From: Martinezella multihospitum
GTDB taxonomy: Bacteria; Pseudomonadota; Alphaproteobacteria; Rhizobiales; Rhizobiaceae
Direction of reading: 5' to 3'
Assembly (NCBI RefSeq): GCF_900094585.1
Contig: NZ_FMAG01000001.1
Coordinates: 1,192,530 to 1,256,529 of the forward strand
Length of the DNA: 64,000 bases
In this document: positions 26,807-35,113 of the stretch, piece after piece
Layout of the letters: each line of letters opens with the position of its first letter
Position numbering within the stretch: the first letter of the stretch is position 1
Position numbers and translations under genes: made by a program
Notes under the pieces: model-generated
What the model was told of the DNA's origin: nothing
The model's database searches: none
Seen by the model: the letters and a program-made list of their open reading frames with translations, nothing else

Positions 26807-27591
26807 CAATCCGTCCTCCTGAGTTTCGCAATGGTTCCCGTGGGCCTTTCCGACCCGTAGTATTTTTCTGAGATCGCATTGGCCGTGGCGACGGCCTGCG
26901 TGCCGAATTCCTGGATGGCAGCCTTCGTCGTGCGAGAGAGCGGGGCGGCGATTGCCACGCAACCGATCGGGCGGCCGCTCGGCGTGCGCACCGGCGCCGC
27001 CGTGCTGATGACGCCGGCCTCAAGACCCTGATGGCTGATCGAAAAGCCGCGTGTCGCCGTCTCGTCGAGCATGGTGCGCACCAGCTGCGGGTCGGTGACG
27101 GTATGATCGGTGAATTTCTCGAGCGGCTTTTTAAGAGCCTCGTCGATCTCTGCGCGCGGGCAGAAGGCGAGGAATGCGACGCCCGATGCCGTGGCGTGGA
27201 AGGGCAGCAAGCTGCCGACATCGACGATGATGCGGTGCGCGCGCGGCGAATCCTCCACGTGAATGGTCGAAAGCTGCCCGCCAGAGAATTCCGAAAGATG
27301 CACGGTCTCGGTCGACGATTCGGCGAGTGTCTTGATGAAAGGAATGGCAACCCGCAGGAAGGGGAAGCGTGCCTCGCGGATGCGGGCGAGGCGAACCGGT
27401 GCCGAGCCGATGCGGTAGCGGCGCGTATCCTGATCCTGCTCCACGAAGCCGTGCTTTTCCAGCTCCACCAGAAAGCGTCGCGCCGTCGCCTTGTCCAGCG
27501 CGCACAGGCGAGCGATGTCGGTCAGACCCGCCTCCTTGTCCAGCCGTGACAGGGTATCCAGCAATGCCAGCGCCTTTCCGATCGTGCTCAT
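26806..27591 (-). CDS. IclR-family transcriptional regulator
   Basis: A 261-residue IclR protein: N-terminal winged helix (IGKALALLDTLSRLDKEAGLTDIARLCALDKATARRFLVELEKHGFVEQD, about 3-55) and effector-binding domain (about 80-250, with STAAPVRTPSGRPIGCVAIAAPLSRT). AGAGGAGGAATA precedes ATG 27591. It is the first gene of a six-gene minus-strand operon and diverges from the APC permease/aldehyde dehydrogenase pair across a 318-bp gap that carries a perfect 9-bp inverted repeat, so it probably controls both directions. Confidence 0.87.
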   Translation of the reverse strand: MSTIGKALALLDTLSRLDKEAGLTDIARLCALDKATARRFLVELEKHGFVEQDQDTRRYRIGSAPVRLARIREARFPFLRVAIPFIKTLAESSTETVHLSEFSGGQLSTIHVEDSPRAHRIIVDVGSLLPFHATASGVAFLAFCPRAEIDEALKKPLEKFTDHTVTDPQLVRTMLDETATRGFSISHQGLEAGVISTAAPVRTPSGRPIGCVAIAAPLSRTTKAAIQEFGTQAVATANAISEKYYGSERPTGTIAKLRRTD

Positions 27592-27761
27592 TATTCCTCC
27601 TCTTGGGTTGGTCAGCTTGTAATTTTGTGCGTCCAGCCGGGGCTTTCCGTCAAATCAGCTTGCTGACCCTGCGCCACGGCACGATGGCAGCGACCCAAGA
27701 TACTTAACATGCGAAATAACTTGACAGAGGCCGGCAATGTTTGCAAGTCTATATTTGAAGC

Positions 27762-27784
27762 TATGGTTCAAATAGTGAACCATA
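27762..27784. promoter_or_regulatory. candidate IclR-family operator
   Basis: Arms TATGGTTCA (27762) and TGAACCATA (27776) form a perfect 9-bp inverted repeat around 5 nt, in the divergent 27592-27909 gap between the iclR operon and the APC permease gene. IclR proteins bind palindromes of this size. The remainder of this gap shows no gene or other clear signal. Confidence 0.55.
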
Positions 27785-27909
27785 AGCGCTGACGGCGGTA
27801 AAATCAACAAAAGCATAAGCCCCGCTCGTCAGTCCGGTTTTTGGTGGAGGTCGCACGCGTGCAATCGCGGCGATGATCGGATGTTCTTAAACAAGGGGAA
27901 CGAACGCAG

Positions 27910-29364
27910 ATGAACACGCAAAATTCGCAAGGGGCGGCTGAAAACCAGCTGCGCAAAAACAGTCTCGGCGTCGGTGCCGTGACCTTCTTGGTGGTGTCGG
28001 CCGCAGCGCCGCTGACGGCGGTTGCCGGCGGCGTTCCGCTTTCGATGATGCTCGGCAACGGGCCGGGCATTCCGCTCACCTTTCTGCTGGTGACGGGTAT
28101 TCTGCTGCTGTTTGCAGTCGGATACGTCGCCATGGCGCGTCATATACGCAATGCCGGTGCCTTCTATGCCTATACGGCCCAGGGCCTTGGCGGCCTCATG
28201 GGTGGTGCCGCGGCACTGATCGCCATTCTTGCCTATAATGCCATGCAGGTCGGCGTTCTCGGGCTTTTCGGCGCAGCCACCAAGGGCTTCTTTGCCGAGC
28301 AGCTCGGCCTCGATCTTCCCTGGTGGGTCTGGAGTTTCGTCGGCATCGCCTTCGTTGCTGTTTTCGGCTACCGTCGCGTCGATCTATCGGCAAAGGTGCT
28401 GACAGTGCTCGTCATTCTCGAATATCTCGTCGTGCTCGTCATCGACGCCGCGATCTTCGTCAAGGGTGGCGACGCCGGTTTGACGGCCGCACCGTTTACG
28501 CCGACCGCATTCTGGAGCGGAACGCCGGCCGTGGGTCTTTTGTTCTGCTTTGCCGCCTTCATCGGCTTCGAAGCGACGACCATCTATAGCGAAGAAGCCC
28601 GTGAACCAGAGAAGACCGTGCCGCGCGCGACCTATATCTCCGTTCTTATCATCGGCCTCTTCTACATGCTGACGTCCTGGCTGATGGTCACCGGTGCCGG
28701 TGTCGACAAGCTCGTCCCGACGCTGCAGGGTCTTGCCGATCCCACGACCTTCCTCTTCGGCCTTGCCGAACGCTATGTCGGCCACTGGATTACCGTCGTC
28801 ATGAGCGTTCTTTTCATCACCAGCCTGTTTGCCGGCATCCTCGCCTTCCATAACGGTGTGGCACGCTACATGTATGTCGCCGGCCGCGAAGGTCTGCTGC
28901 CGAAATCGGTTGGCGTCACGCATCCGGTCTTCCAAAGCCCGCATGTCGGCTCGATCATCCAGACCGTCATCGCCGTTCTCGTCGTCGCGCTCTTTGCGGT
29001 GACGGGTCAGGATCCGGTGCTGGCGCTCTTCTCCTGGCTCACCAATGTCGCGACGCTGGCAATTATCCTGCTGATGGCGTTCACCGCCTTCTCGATCGTG
29101 GTGTTCTTCAGCCGCAATCCGGGGCTTGAGCGTAACGTGCTGGCGGTCAAGATATTGCCTGTTGTCACCGGCCTGATCCTCCTGGCACTTGTCTATTATA
29201 TCTCGGCGAATTTCGGCGCGATTGCCGGCGCCAATGGCGTGCTCGCGGTGGTCTTGCCGGGCCTGGTGCTGATCGCAGGGATCATCGGGTTCATCGCGGC
29301 GGCTCGCCTGAAGTCGTCGGATGCGGCAAGTTATGCTCGTCTCGGTGCCGGCCAGGAAGCCTGA
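27910..29364 (+). CDS. APC-superfamily amino acid/amine permease
   Basis: A 484-residue integral membrane protein with about 12 hydrophobic segments. It has the APC opening NSLGVGAVTFLVVSAAAPLTAVAGGVP, and the conserved FCFAAFIGFEATTIYSEEAREPEKTVPRATYISVLIIGLFY (TM6-7 region). It should import an amino acid or amine across the inner membrane. It is divergent from iclR and followed 53 bp later by an aldehyde dehydrogenase gene. This supports a transporter-plus-oxidation unit for an amine whose nitrogen is removed by the enzymes of the opposite strand. Confidence 0.88.
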   Translation: MNTQNSQGAAENQLRKNSLGVGAVTFLVVSAAAPLTAVAGGVPLSMMLGNGPGIPLTFLLVTGILLLFAVGYVAMARHIRNAGAFYAYTAQGLGGLMGGAAALIAILAYNAMQVGVLGLFGAATKGFFAEQLGLDLPWWVWSFVGIAFVAVFGYRRVDLSAKVLTVLVILEYLVVLVIDAAIFVKGGDAGLTAAPFTPTAFWSGTPAVGLLFCFAAFIGFEATTIYSEEAREPEKTVPRATYISVLIIGLFYMLTSWLMVTGAGVDKLVPTLQGLADPTTFLFGLAERYVGHWITVVMSVLFITSLFAGILAFHNGVARYMYVAGREGLLPKSVGVTHPVFQSPHVGSIIQTVIAVLVVALFAVTGQDPVLALFSWLTNVATLAIILLMAFTAFSIVVFFSRNPGLERNVLAVKILPVVTGLILLALVYYISANFGAIAGANGVLAVVLPGLVLIAGIIGFIAAARLKSSDAASYARLGAGQEA

Positions 29365-29417
29365 GTTCCAATCGCGGTGGCGGGGAAGACCCGCCACCCT
29401 CTTCGTGAGAGAATGAG

Positions 29418-30896
29418 ATGCAGAACAAGATCGACCAGCTCCGGACGTTATCCGTTTCGCCGCAGGCATTATTTATCGGCGGCGCCTGGCGCCAGCCGGT
29501 CAGCGGTGCCGCGATGGACGTCATTTCGCCGATCGACGGGACAAAGCTGACCACGATTGCCGATGCCGGCACGGAGGATGTCGATCTCGCGGTCAAGGCC
29601 GCGCGGTACGCTTTTGAAAAGGGCAGTTGGTCGAAAGCGGCACCGGCCGAACGCAAGAAGGTGCTGCTGAAAATTGCCGAATTGATCGAAAGGAACGCGC
29701 TCGAGCTTGCCGTGCTCGGCGTGCGCGACAACGGCACGGAAATCTCGATGGCGCTGAAGGCCGAGCCCGGCAGCGCCGCCGGCACGTTCCGCTATTACGC
29801 CGAGGCGATCGACAAGGTCTATGGCGAGATTGCGCCGACGGCCGAGAATATTCTTGGTCTCGTCCATCGCGAGCCGATCGGCGTCGTCGCTGCCGTCGTG
29901 CCGTGGAATTTCCCGATGATGATCGGCGCCTGGAAGATTGCGCCGGCGCTTGCAGCGGGCAATTCCGTGGTGCTGAAGCCCGCTGAAGGCGCGTCGCTGA
30001 CGCTGCTGAAGCTTGCCGAAATTTGTGCCGAAGCCGGCTTACCCGAAGGCGTGTTCAATGTGGTCACTGGCCGTGGCGCCGTCTGTGGCGAGGCGCTGGG
30101 GTTGCACATGGATATCGATGTGCTCGCCTTTACCGGCTCCGGCCCCATCGGCCGGCGGCTCCTGGAATATTCGGCGCGCTCGAACCTGAAGCGCGTCTAT
30201 CTGGAGCTTGGCGGCAAGTCGCCGAATATCGTCTTTGCCGATGCGCCCGATCTTGATCAGGCGGCCAAGGTTTCCGCCTATGGCATCTTCCGCAATTCCG
30301 GACAGGTCTGTGTCGCCGGCTCGCGGCTGCTTGTGGAGAAGTCGATCCATATGGCTTTCTCGGAAAAGGTCGCTCGTATCGCCGAGAGCATGAAAGTCGG
30401 TGATCCCCTGCAATTGGGGACGGAAGCGGGCGCCATTTCCAGCGAGGTCCAGCTGAAGAAGGATCTCGGCTATGTCTCGCAGGCGGTGTCGGAGGGGGCG
30501 TCTTTGCGCACCGGCGGCTCGCGGATACTGGAAGAGACGGGTGGTTACTATATGCGGCCCGCCGTGTTCGATGTGACGCCATCCATGACCCTGGCGCGGG
30601 AGGAGGTCTTCGGGCCGATCCTGTCGATCATTCCCTTCGAGACGGAAGCGGAAGCACTTGAGATCGCCAATGCCACGGAATATGGCCTTGCCTCGGCCGT
30701 CTGGACATCGAACCTTTCACGTGCTCACCAGATGGTGCGGGGCATCCGCGCCGGCGTGGTGCATGTCAACACCTATGGCGGCGCCGATAACAGCGTGCCG
30801 CTCGGCGGCGTCAAGCAATCCGGCAATGGTCATGACAAATCGCTGCACGCGCTCGACAAGTATGTCGATCTGAAGACGGCCTGGATTCAGCTCTGA
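29418..30896 (+). CDS. aldehyde dehydrogenase (PuuC/betaine-aldehyde-type)
   Basis: A 492-residue ALDH: GVVAAVVPWNFPMMIGAWKIAPALAAGNSVVLKPAE, catalytic Glu in LELGGKSPNIVFADAPDLD, catalytic Cys in FRNSGQVCVAGSRLLVE, and tail LGGVKQSGNGHDKSLHALDKYVDLKTAWI, which resembles PuuC-like amine-derived aldehyde dehydrogenases. It follows the APC permease gene. The natural role here is oxidation of the aldehyde left after deamination or phospholysis of the imported amine. If the amine is aromatic, the acid would be 4-hydroxyphenylacetate, the substrate of HpaBC encoded next door (inference). Confidence 0.88.
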   Translation: MQNKIDQLRTLSVSPQALFIGGAWRQPVSGAAMDVISPIDGTKLTTIADAGTEDVDLAVKAARYAFEKGSWSKAAPAERKKVLLKIAELIERNALELAVLGVRDNGTEISMALKAEPGSAAGTFRYYAEAIDKVYGEIAPTAENILGLVHREPIGVVAAVVPWNFPMMIGAWKIAPALAAGNSVVLKPAEGASLTLLKLAEICAEAGLPEGVFNVVTGRGAVCGEALGLHMDIDVLAFTGSGPIGRRLLEYSARSNLKRVYLELGGKSPNIVFADAPDLDQAAKVSAYGIFRNSGQVCVAGSRLLVEKSIHMAFSEKVARIAESMKVGDPLQLGTEAGAISSEVQLKKDLGYVSQAVSEGASLRTGGSRILEETGGYYMRPAVFDVTPSMTLAREEVFGPILSIIPFETEAEALEIANATEYGLASAVWTSNLSRAHQMVRGIRAGVVHVNTYGGADNSVPLGGVKQSGNGHDKSLHALDKYVDLKTAWIQL

Positions 30897-31004
30897 CTAG
30901 GTACAGCCGGTTCGGTCATGACCGGCGTGATCCGATGCGCCTGCATCATTTCACTCTTGCCTGAGCAACGGGCAGGTCGTTGGACAGTCTTCCTCTCATG
31001 CGAA

Positions 31005-31045
31005 CAGGGTGCCGCGTTGTCATCGGCACCCTGCTTTTGTTTCTT
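31005..31045 (+). terminator. rho-independent terminator
   Basis: CAGGGTGCC and GGCACCCTG (9-bp perfect stem, 11-nt loop) are followed by CTTTTGTTTCTT. The orientation fits termination of the plus-strand permease/aldehyde dehydrogenase transcript, about 110 bp after its last stop and just before the convergent hpaC end. Confidence 0.8.
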
Positions 31046-31071
31046 GCAATCGCCAGCCATCCATGCGGCCA

Positions 31072-31584
31072 CTAGCCGCCGAAGCTACCCGTCTGGGTCG
31101 GCACATGCACATAGTTGCGGTCGAAATAGAGCAGCGCATGCCCATCCTTGCGGCTGCGGATATCCATCACCTCGCCGATGAAGATATGGTGCGTGCCGAC
31201 GAGGCGCGCTTCCGTCAGGCGGCAATCGAAGGAGACGATCGCGTCGGAAAGCGCCTGGCTGCCGGAGCGGAAGTTGATCCATTCCGCCGCAGCGTAGCGA
31301 TCCTCCATGTCGGCGCGTTGGCCGGCGAAATAGCCGGCCAGTTCCTTATGTTCCTGCGTCAGGACATTGACGCAGAAGCGGCGGTTATCAAGGAAGAGGC
31401 TTGTTTGCGCCGAGCGGCTGTTCATGCAGACCAGCAGTGTCGGCGGCTCGTCCGTGACGCTGCACATGGCCGTGGCGGTGAAGCCGCCTCGGCCGGCCGG
31501 GCCATTGGTGGTGATAACGTTGACCGGCGCGCAGACCCTGGCCATGGCGTTGCGAAATTCGGTTTTCGAGAGTTGCTCCTCCAT
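31072..31584 (-). CDS. hpaC: 4-hydroxyphenylacetate 3-monooxygenase reductase (flavin reductase) HpaC
   Basis: A 170-residue flavin reductase-like protein of the HpaC family that supplies reduced flavin to HpaB. Visible are FRNAMARVCAPVNVITTNGPAGRGGFTATAMCSVTDEPPTLLVCMN, NRRFCVNVL and the flavin/NADH-contacting HHIFIGEVMDI. ATG 31584 is preferred over an upstream in-frame start because GAGGA lies in front of it and the resulting length is that of HpaC. It lies 10 bp after hpaB, so the two subunits are co-transcribed. Confidence 0.92.
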   Translation of the reverse strand: MEEQLSKTEFRNAMARVCAPVNVITTNGPAGRGGFTATAMCSVTDEPPTLLVCMNSRSAQTSLFLDNRRFCVNVLTQEHKELAGYFAGQRADMEDRYAAAEWINFRSGSQALSDAIVSFDCRLTEARLVGTHHIFIGEVMDIRSRKDGHALLYFDRNYVHVPTQTGSFGG

Positions 31585-31594
31585 GGCAGCATCC

Positions 31595-33157
31595 TCATTC
31601 GGCGGCGTTGCGGACGGAGGAGGTGTCACCCAGCGGCGGCAGCCATGTGTCTCCGGTCCAGCCGTTTTCGTCGTAGTCGCTCATGCAGCGATCGACGAGC
31701 GCTTCCATCTCCTTCAGCCGGCCGCCGCGCTCGGCACCCTTCAGCACCTGCAGGCGGACTTCCTCCGGTGCACCGGCATAGTTAAGTTCATAAAGGGCAT
31801 GGCGTCCGCCGAATTCGGTGCCTGTAGCGTCCCACAGCAGCTTCATGATCTTGATGCGCTCGATATGGCCCATGTCGTTGGAGCCGCGCACATATTGGGC
31901 GAGGTAGCGATCGATCTCCGGATTGCCGAAATCCTTGGCGGAGGAGGGCAGGTAGATGAGGCCGGAGGCGATGACCCTGCGCACGGTTTCGATGACGCGC
32001 GGATAGGCTTCCGACATGAAGGTGCGGTAGGAAAGGGCAGCTTCCATGTTCGGCAGCACAGCGCCATTCGCCCAGGGCTGCGGATTGTAGGCCATGGCGT
32101 TGGAGAAGGACCAGAACATGTGGCGAAGCGCAATGATCTCGCCAAGTGCTGCCTGATTGCCGCGGAAGGCGTCGCCGCCGGTGGCGCGCAGCGCCTTTGC
32201 CAGCAACCCTGCGATGAAGTCGAGCTTCACGGCGAAGCGCGTGCAACCCTGGAAGCAATAGCCGTGCATGAAGCCGGAGGCCGGATGGAAGGATAGGATC
32301 TTGGCAGCGTCGCGCAACACCAGCACGTCTTCCCAGGGCACGAAGACATTGTCGAGCACCAGGATCGCATCGTTCTCGTCGAAGCGTGACGACAGCGGAT
32401 AGTCGAAGGGATGGCCGACGGTATTGGCGGTCTGCTCATAGGAGACGCGGCAGAACATCTTGATCCCTGGCGCATTCATCGGAACGATGAACATGACCGA
32501 GAGCGACGGGTCTTCCGTCACCGTTGCCGAGCTCTGGGCAAGGAAATTATAGTGGGTCAGCGCCGAAGATGTCGCCACAACCTTGGCGCCGGAGACGTAG
32601 ATGCCTGCGTCCGTTTCCTTGGTGATGTGGACGAAGACGTCCTTGACGGCATCGGCGGGCTTGTGGCGGTCGATCGGTGGATTGACGATCGCGTGGTTCA
32701 TGAACAGCACGGATTCCTGCGCGCGCTTGTGCCAGGAAAGCGCGTTGTCCTTGAACGGACCGTACCAATCGGCATTGGCGCCGAGTGTGTTCATGAGGGC
32801 CGCCTTGTAATCGGCGGTGCGGCCCATCCAGCCATAGGACATGCGTGCCCAATCGGCGATGGCGCCTTGCTGTGCCACAAGCTCGGCGGAGGATTTCGCA
32901 ACCCGGAAGTATTTATGGGTGTAGCCGCCAGAGCCGGTGTCGGTCGGCGAGGTCAGGCGGTCCTTGGTCTTTTCGTCGTGTAGCGCATCATACATGCGAG
33001 CCAGCGAGCGGACGGAATTGCGCATCGAGGGATGCGCCGTCACATCGGCGATGCGCTCGCCATTGATGTAGACTTCGCGGCCGTCGCGCAGGCTTTCCAG
33101 ATATTCGGCGCCGGTAAACGGACGGGTCTTGTCGCTGCGGTGATCTTCAGCTCGCAT
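31595..33157 (-). CDS. hpaB: 4-hydroxyphenylacetate 3-monooxygenase oxygenase subunit HpaB
   Basis: A 520-residue two-component flavin-dependent hydroxylase converting 4-hydroxyphenylacetate to 3,4-dihydroxyphenylacetate. HpaB-family landmarks: FTGAEYLESLRDGREVYINGERIADVTAHPSMRNSVRSLARMYDALHD, VNPPIDRHKPADAVKDVFVHITKETDAGIYVSGAKVVATSSALTHYNFLA and FPWEDVLV-type VFVPWEDVLVLRDAAK. GGGAGGAATACGAG precedes ATG 33157, so eight upstream in-frame residues were left out. It is divergent from the AraC regulator HpaA across about 95 bp, as in enterobacterial hpa loci. Confidence 0.95.
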   Translation of the reverse strand: MRAEDHRSDKTRPFTGAEYLESLRDGREVYINGERIADVTAHPSMRNSVRSLARMYDALHDEKTKDRLTSPTDTGSGGYTHKYFRVAKSSAELVAQQGAIADWARMSYGWMGRTADYKAALMNTLGANADWYGPFKDNALSWHKRAQESVLFMNHAIVNPPIDRHKPADAVKDVFVHITKETDAGIYVSGAKVVATSSALTHYNFLAQSSATVTEDPSLSVMFIVPMNAPGIKMFCRVSYEQTANTVGHPFDYPLSSRFDENDAILVLDNVFVPWEDVLVLRDAAKILSFHPASGFMHGYCFQGCTRFAVKLDFIAGLLAKALRATGGDAFRGNQAALGEIIALRHMFWSFSNAMAYNPQPWANGAVLPNMEAALSYRTFMSEAYPRVIETVRRVIASGLIYLPSSAKDFGNPEIDRYLAQYVRGSNDMGHIERIKIMKLLWDATGTEFGGRHALYELNYAGAPEEVRLQVLKGAERGGRLKEMEALVDRCMSDYDENGWTGDTWLPPLGDTSSVRNAAE

Positions 33158-33252
33158 CTCGTATTCCTCCCTTGAGATCATGACGAATGCTACGTCCGAC
33201 GCTTCGTTGCGGCCATGGACAAAGGAGGCAATTCGCTGGTACTTTTTCGGGT

Positions 33253-34146
33253 ATGTCGCAGAAGCACGAGATTCCGAACTTCTTTGTCTATGGCGTGCCG
33301 AGCCGGGCGCTCGACGTCGGATTCCTGCATGTGGAAACGGTCATGGACCGGAAAACGCTGCATTTCGGGCACGTCGCGTCTCATAAACACCCGCTGATGG
33401 GCCAGATCACCTATTGGTACAAGGGCGGTGGTCGCTACCGGATTGAGGATCGGACTTGGAATTTTTCGGCTCCAACGATCAGCTTCGTGCCAAGCAACAT
33501 CATTCATGGATTCGAAGTCGACGATCAGTCCGATGCCATCGTCGTCTCGATCTCGGACGACACGTTGAAGGCGCTGGCACCCCAGGTGGATCTCAGCCTC
33601 GACGTGCCGACTTTTCTGTCAGCTCATCCACGCGACCCTTCCTGGCAGAGGGTCGATGCGCTGCTGCAAATGGTCAGCGTCGAGTATCGCGAGCGCGGCG
33701 GCCAAAGCGAAAAGGTCATGCTGGGGCTGATCGGCGTCGTGCTGTCGCTGATGAACCGCCTCGGCGGCAGCGCCGCGCTGCCCTCGGCCTCGCCGACCGT
33801 GGCGCTCGCACTCGCGCTGCGCAGCGCCGTCGATCGGCATTACAAGAGCGATTGGCCCGTATCCAACTATGTCGACCTGCTCGCCACGACGCCACATCTG
33901 CTCGATAAGGCGGCGCGCGAGGTGTTCGGCCACAGCGTCAAGGAAATGCTTTTGGACCGGCGGCTGCTGGAAGCCAAGCGCCTGCTGATGTTCACCATCC
34001 GCTCCGTCGAGGACATTGGCCGCGAGGTGGGCTTTGAAGATCCGGCCTATTTCTCGCGCTTTTTCCGCAAGCGGGTGGGCGAAGCGCCGGCGGCGTGGCG
34101 GCGCCGGAATCTGGAGCGGGAGCCATCGGGTAATGATGCGGCATAA
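33253..34146 (+). CDS. hpaA: AraC-family activator of 4-hydroxyphenylacetate degradation, HpaA
   Basis: A 297-residue AraC regulator: cupin-like sensor (LHFGHVASHKHPLMGQITYWYKGGGRYRIEDRTWNF, with FVPSNIIHGFEVDD) and C-terminal helix-turn-helix (VSNYVDLLATTPHLLDKAAREVFGHSVKEMLLDRRLLEAKRLLMFTIRSVEDIGREVGFEDPAYFSRFFRKRVGEAPAAWR). This matches HpaA, which in E. coli activates hpaBC with 4-hydroxyphenylacetate as inducer. ATG 33253 is chosen over an upstream GTG/ATG in the same frame for family length. The divergent layout with hpaB is conserved and supports the call. Confidence 0.88.
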   Translation: MSQKHEIPNFFVYGVPSRALDVGFLHVETVMDRKTLHFGHVASHKHPLMGQITYWYKGGGRYRIEDRTWNFSAPTISFVPSNIIHGFEVDDQSDAIVVSISDDTLKALAPQVDLSLDVPTFLSAHPRDPSWQRVDALLQMVSVEYRERGGQSEKVMLGLIGVVLSLMNRLGGSAALPSASPTVALALALRSAVDRHYKSDWPVSNYVDLLATTPHLLDKAAREVFGHSVKEMLLDRRLLEAKRLLMFTIRSVEDIGREVGFEDPAYFSRFFRKRVGEAPAAWRRRNLEREPSGNDAA

Positions 34147-34188
34147 TAAGGGCCGGTCGTTGCGACATGTTCGACATATCTTGATCCA

Positions 34189-35040
34189 TCAGCTTCTCCG
34201 GTAGCGGGCACGGAATTCGCGCGGTGTGCAGTTTTCGCGCTCGTGGAATAGCCGGGAGAAGTAGAACGGATCATCGAATCCGACTTTTGAGGCTATGATC
34301 TCGATCTTGTCGTCCGTCATCGCCAGCAGCTCCTTGGCACGGTCCATGCGCATGCGAAGCTGAAAGCCCTTCGGCGGCAGCCCGACTTCCGTCGTGACTT
34401 TTCGGCGCAGCGTTGCGGGTGACATGCCATGTTCAGCGGCAAAAGCCGCCATATCGAGGGATTGTGTTGCTCTTTGGCGAAGCGCTTCGATGATTTCGCC
34501 GATATCCGAGCCTTGCTGGCGGGAGGGAACCGCCTGGCTCGCCTGCCGCGCTGCCAGAATGACGATCTGATGAAGAGCGGCTGCGGCAGCGGCCCTCGAC
34601 AGATTGGTATCTTCGATGAGATCGCCTTGGATCGTGCCAAAGAGACGCTGCACACTATCGAGATTGCGAAGGATGGTGATCGGATTCTGCTCGCTGATGA
34701 GGCGCAGGCGCAGGAAGTCACGCACGAGAGAGCCTTCGAAAAGCGCCCATCGCTCGCTCCAGCCTCCCGCGTCGGGGCCGTACGAATGCTGGCGGTTCGG
34801 GAAGAGCCAGAAGAGCGCTGGGCCTTTCACGCTTCTGCGGCCGCCGGCATCCGTTTCGAGAAAGCCCTGGCCGTTTTCGACCAGAACCACCGCATAACTC
34901 GGCAACTTTCGTGCCCTGACGGCATGCATGGCATGCTGCCTGCCGCTGCCGGTGACCGCCAGTCCTCCGGCAGCGGCAAGTGGCGAGCGGTAGATGGCAT
35001 GTGTTGTCGGTTTCATGATGAGCGAAAAGTCCAGTATCAT
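34189..35040 (-). CDS. AraC-family transcriptional regulator
   Basis: An AraC regulator of about 283 residues with an AraC-type arm/cupin sensor (LPSYAVVLVENGQGFLETDAGGRRSVKGPALFWLFPNRQHSYGPD) and a C-terminal double helix-turn-helix (SLDMAAFAAEHGMSPATLRRKVTTEVGLPPKGFQLRMRMDRAKELLAMTDDKIEIIASKVGFDDPFYFSRLFHERENCTPREFRARYR). The start is uncertain: ATG 35040 is used, ATG 35016 and TTG 35088 are alternatives and none has a strong ribosome site. It is divergent from the PhyH-like dioxygenase gene, which it most likely regulates. Confidence 0.85.
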   Translation of the reverse strand: MILDFSLIMKPTTHAIYRSPLAAAGGLAVTGSGRQHAMHAVRARKLPSYAVVLVENGQGFLETDAGGRRSVKGPALFWLFPNRQHSYGPDAGGWSERWALFEGSLVRDFLRLRLISEQNPITILRNLDSVQRLFGTIQGDLIEDTNLSRAAAAAALHQIVILAARQASQAVPSRQQGSDIGEIIEALRQRATQSLDMAAFAAEHGMSPATLRRKVTTEVGLPPKGFQLRMRMDRAKELLAMTDDKIEIIASKVGFDDPFYFSRLFHERENCTPREFRARYRRS

Positions 35041-35113
35041 TTTCGCCCATGTAGTGAAACATCGCTGACTGCTAGATTCAATGGGCAATCAATTCAAACC
35101 ATAGGCGAGTGAA

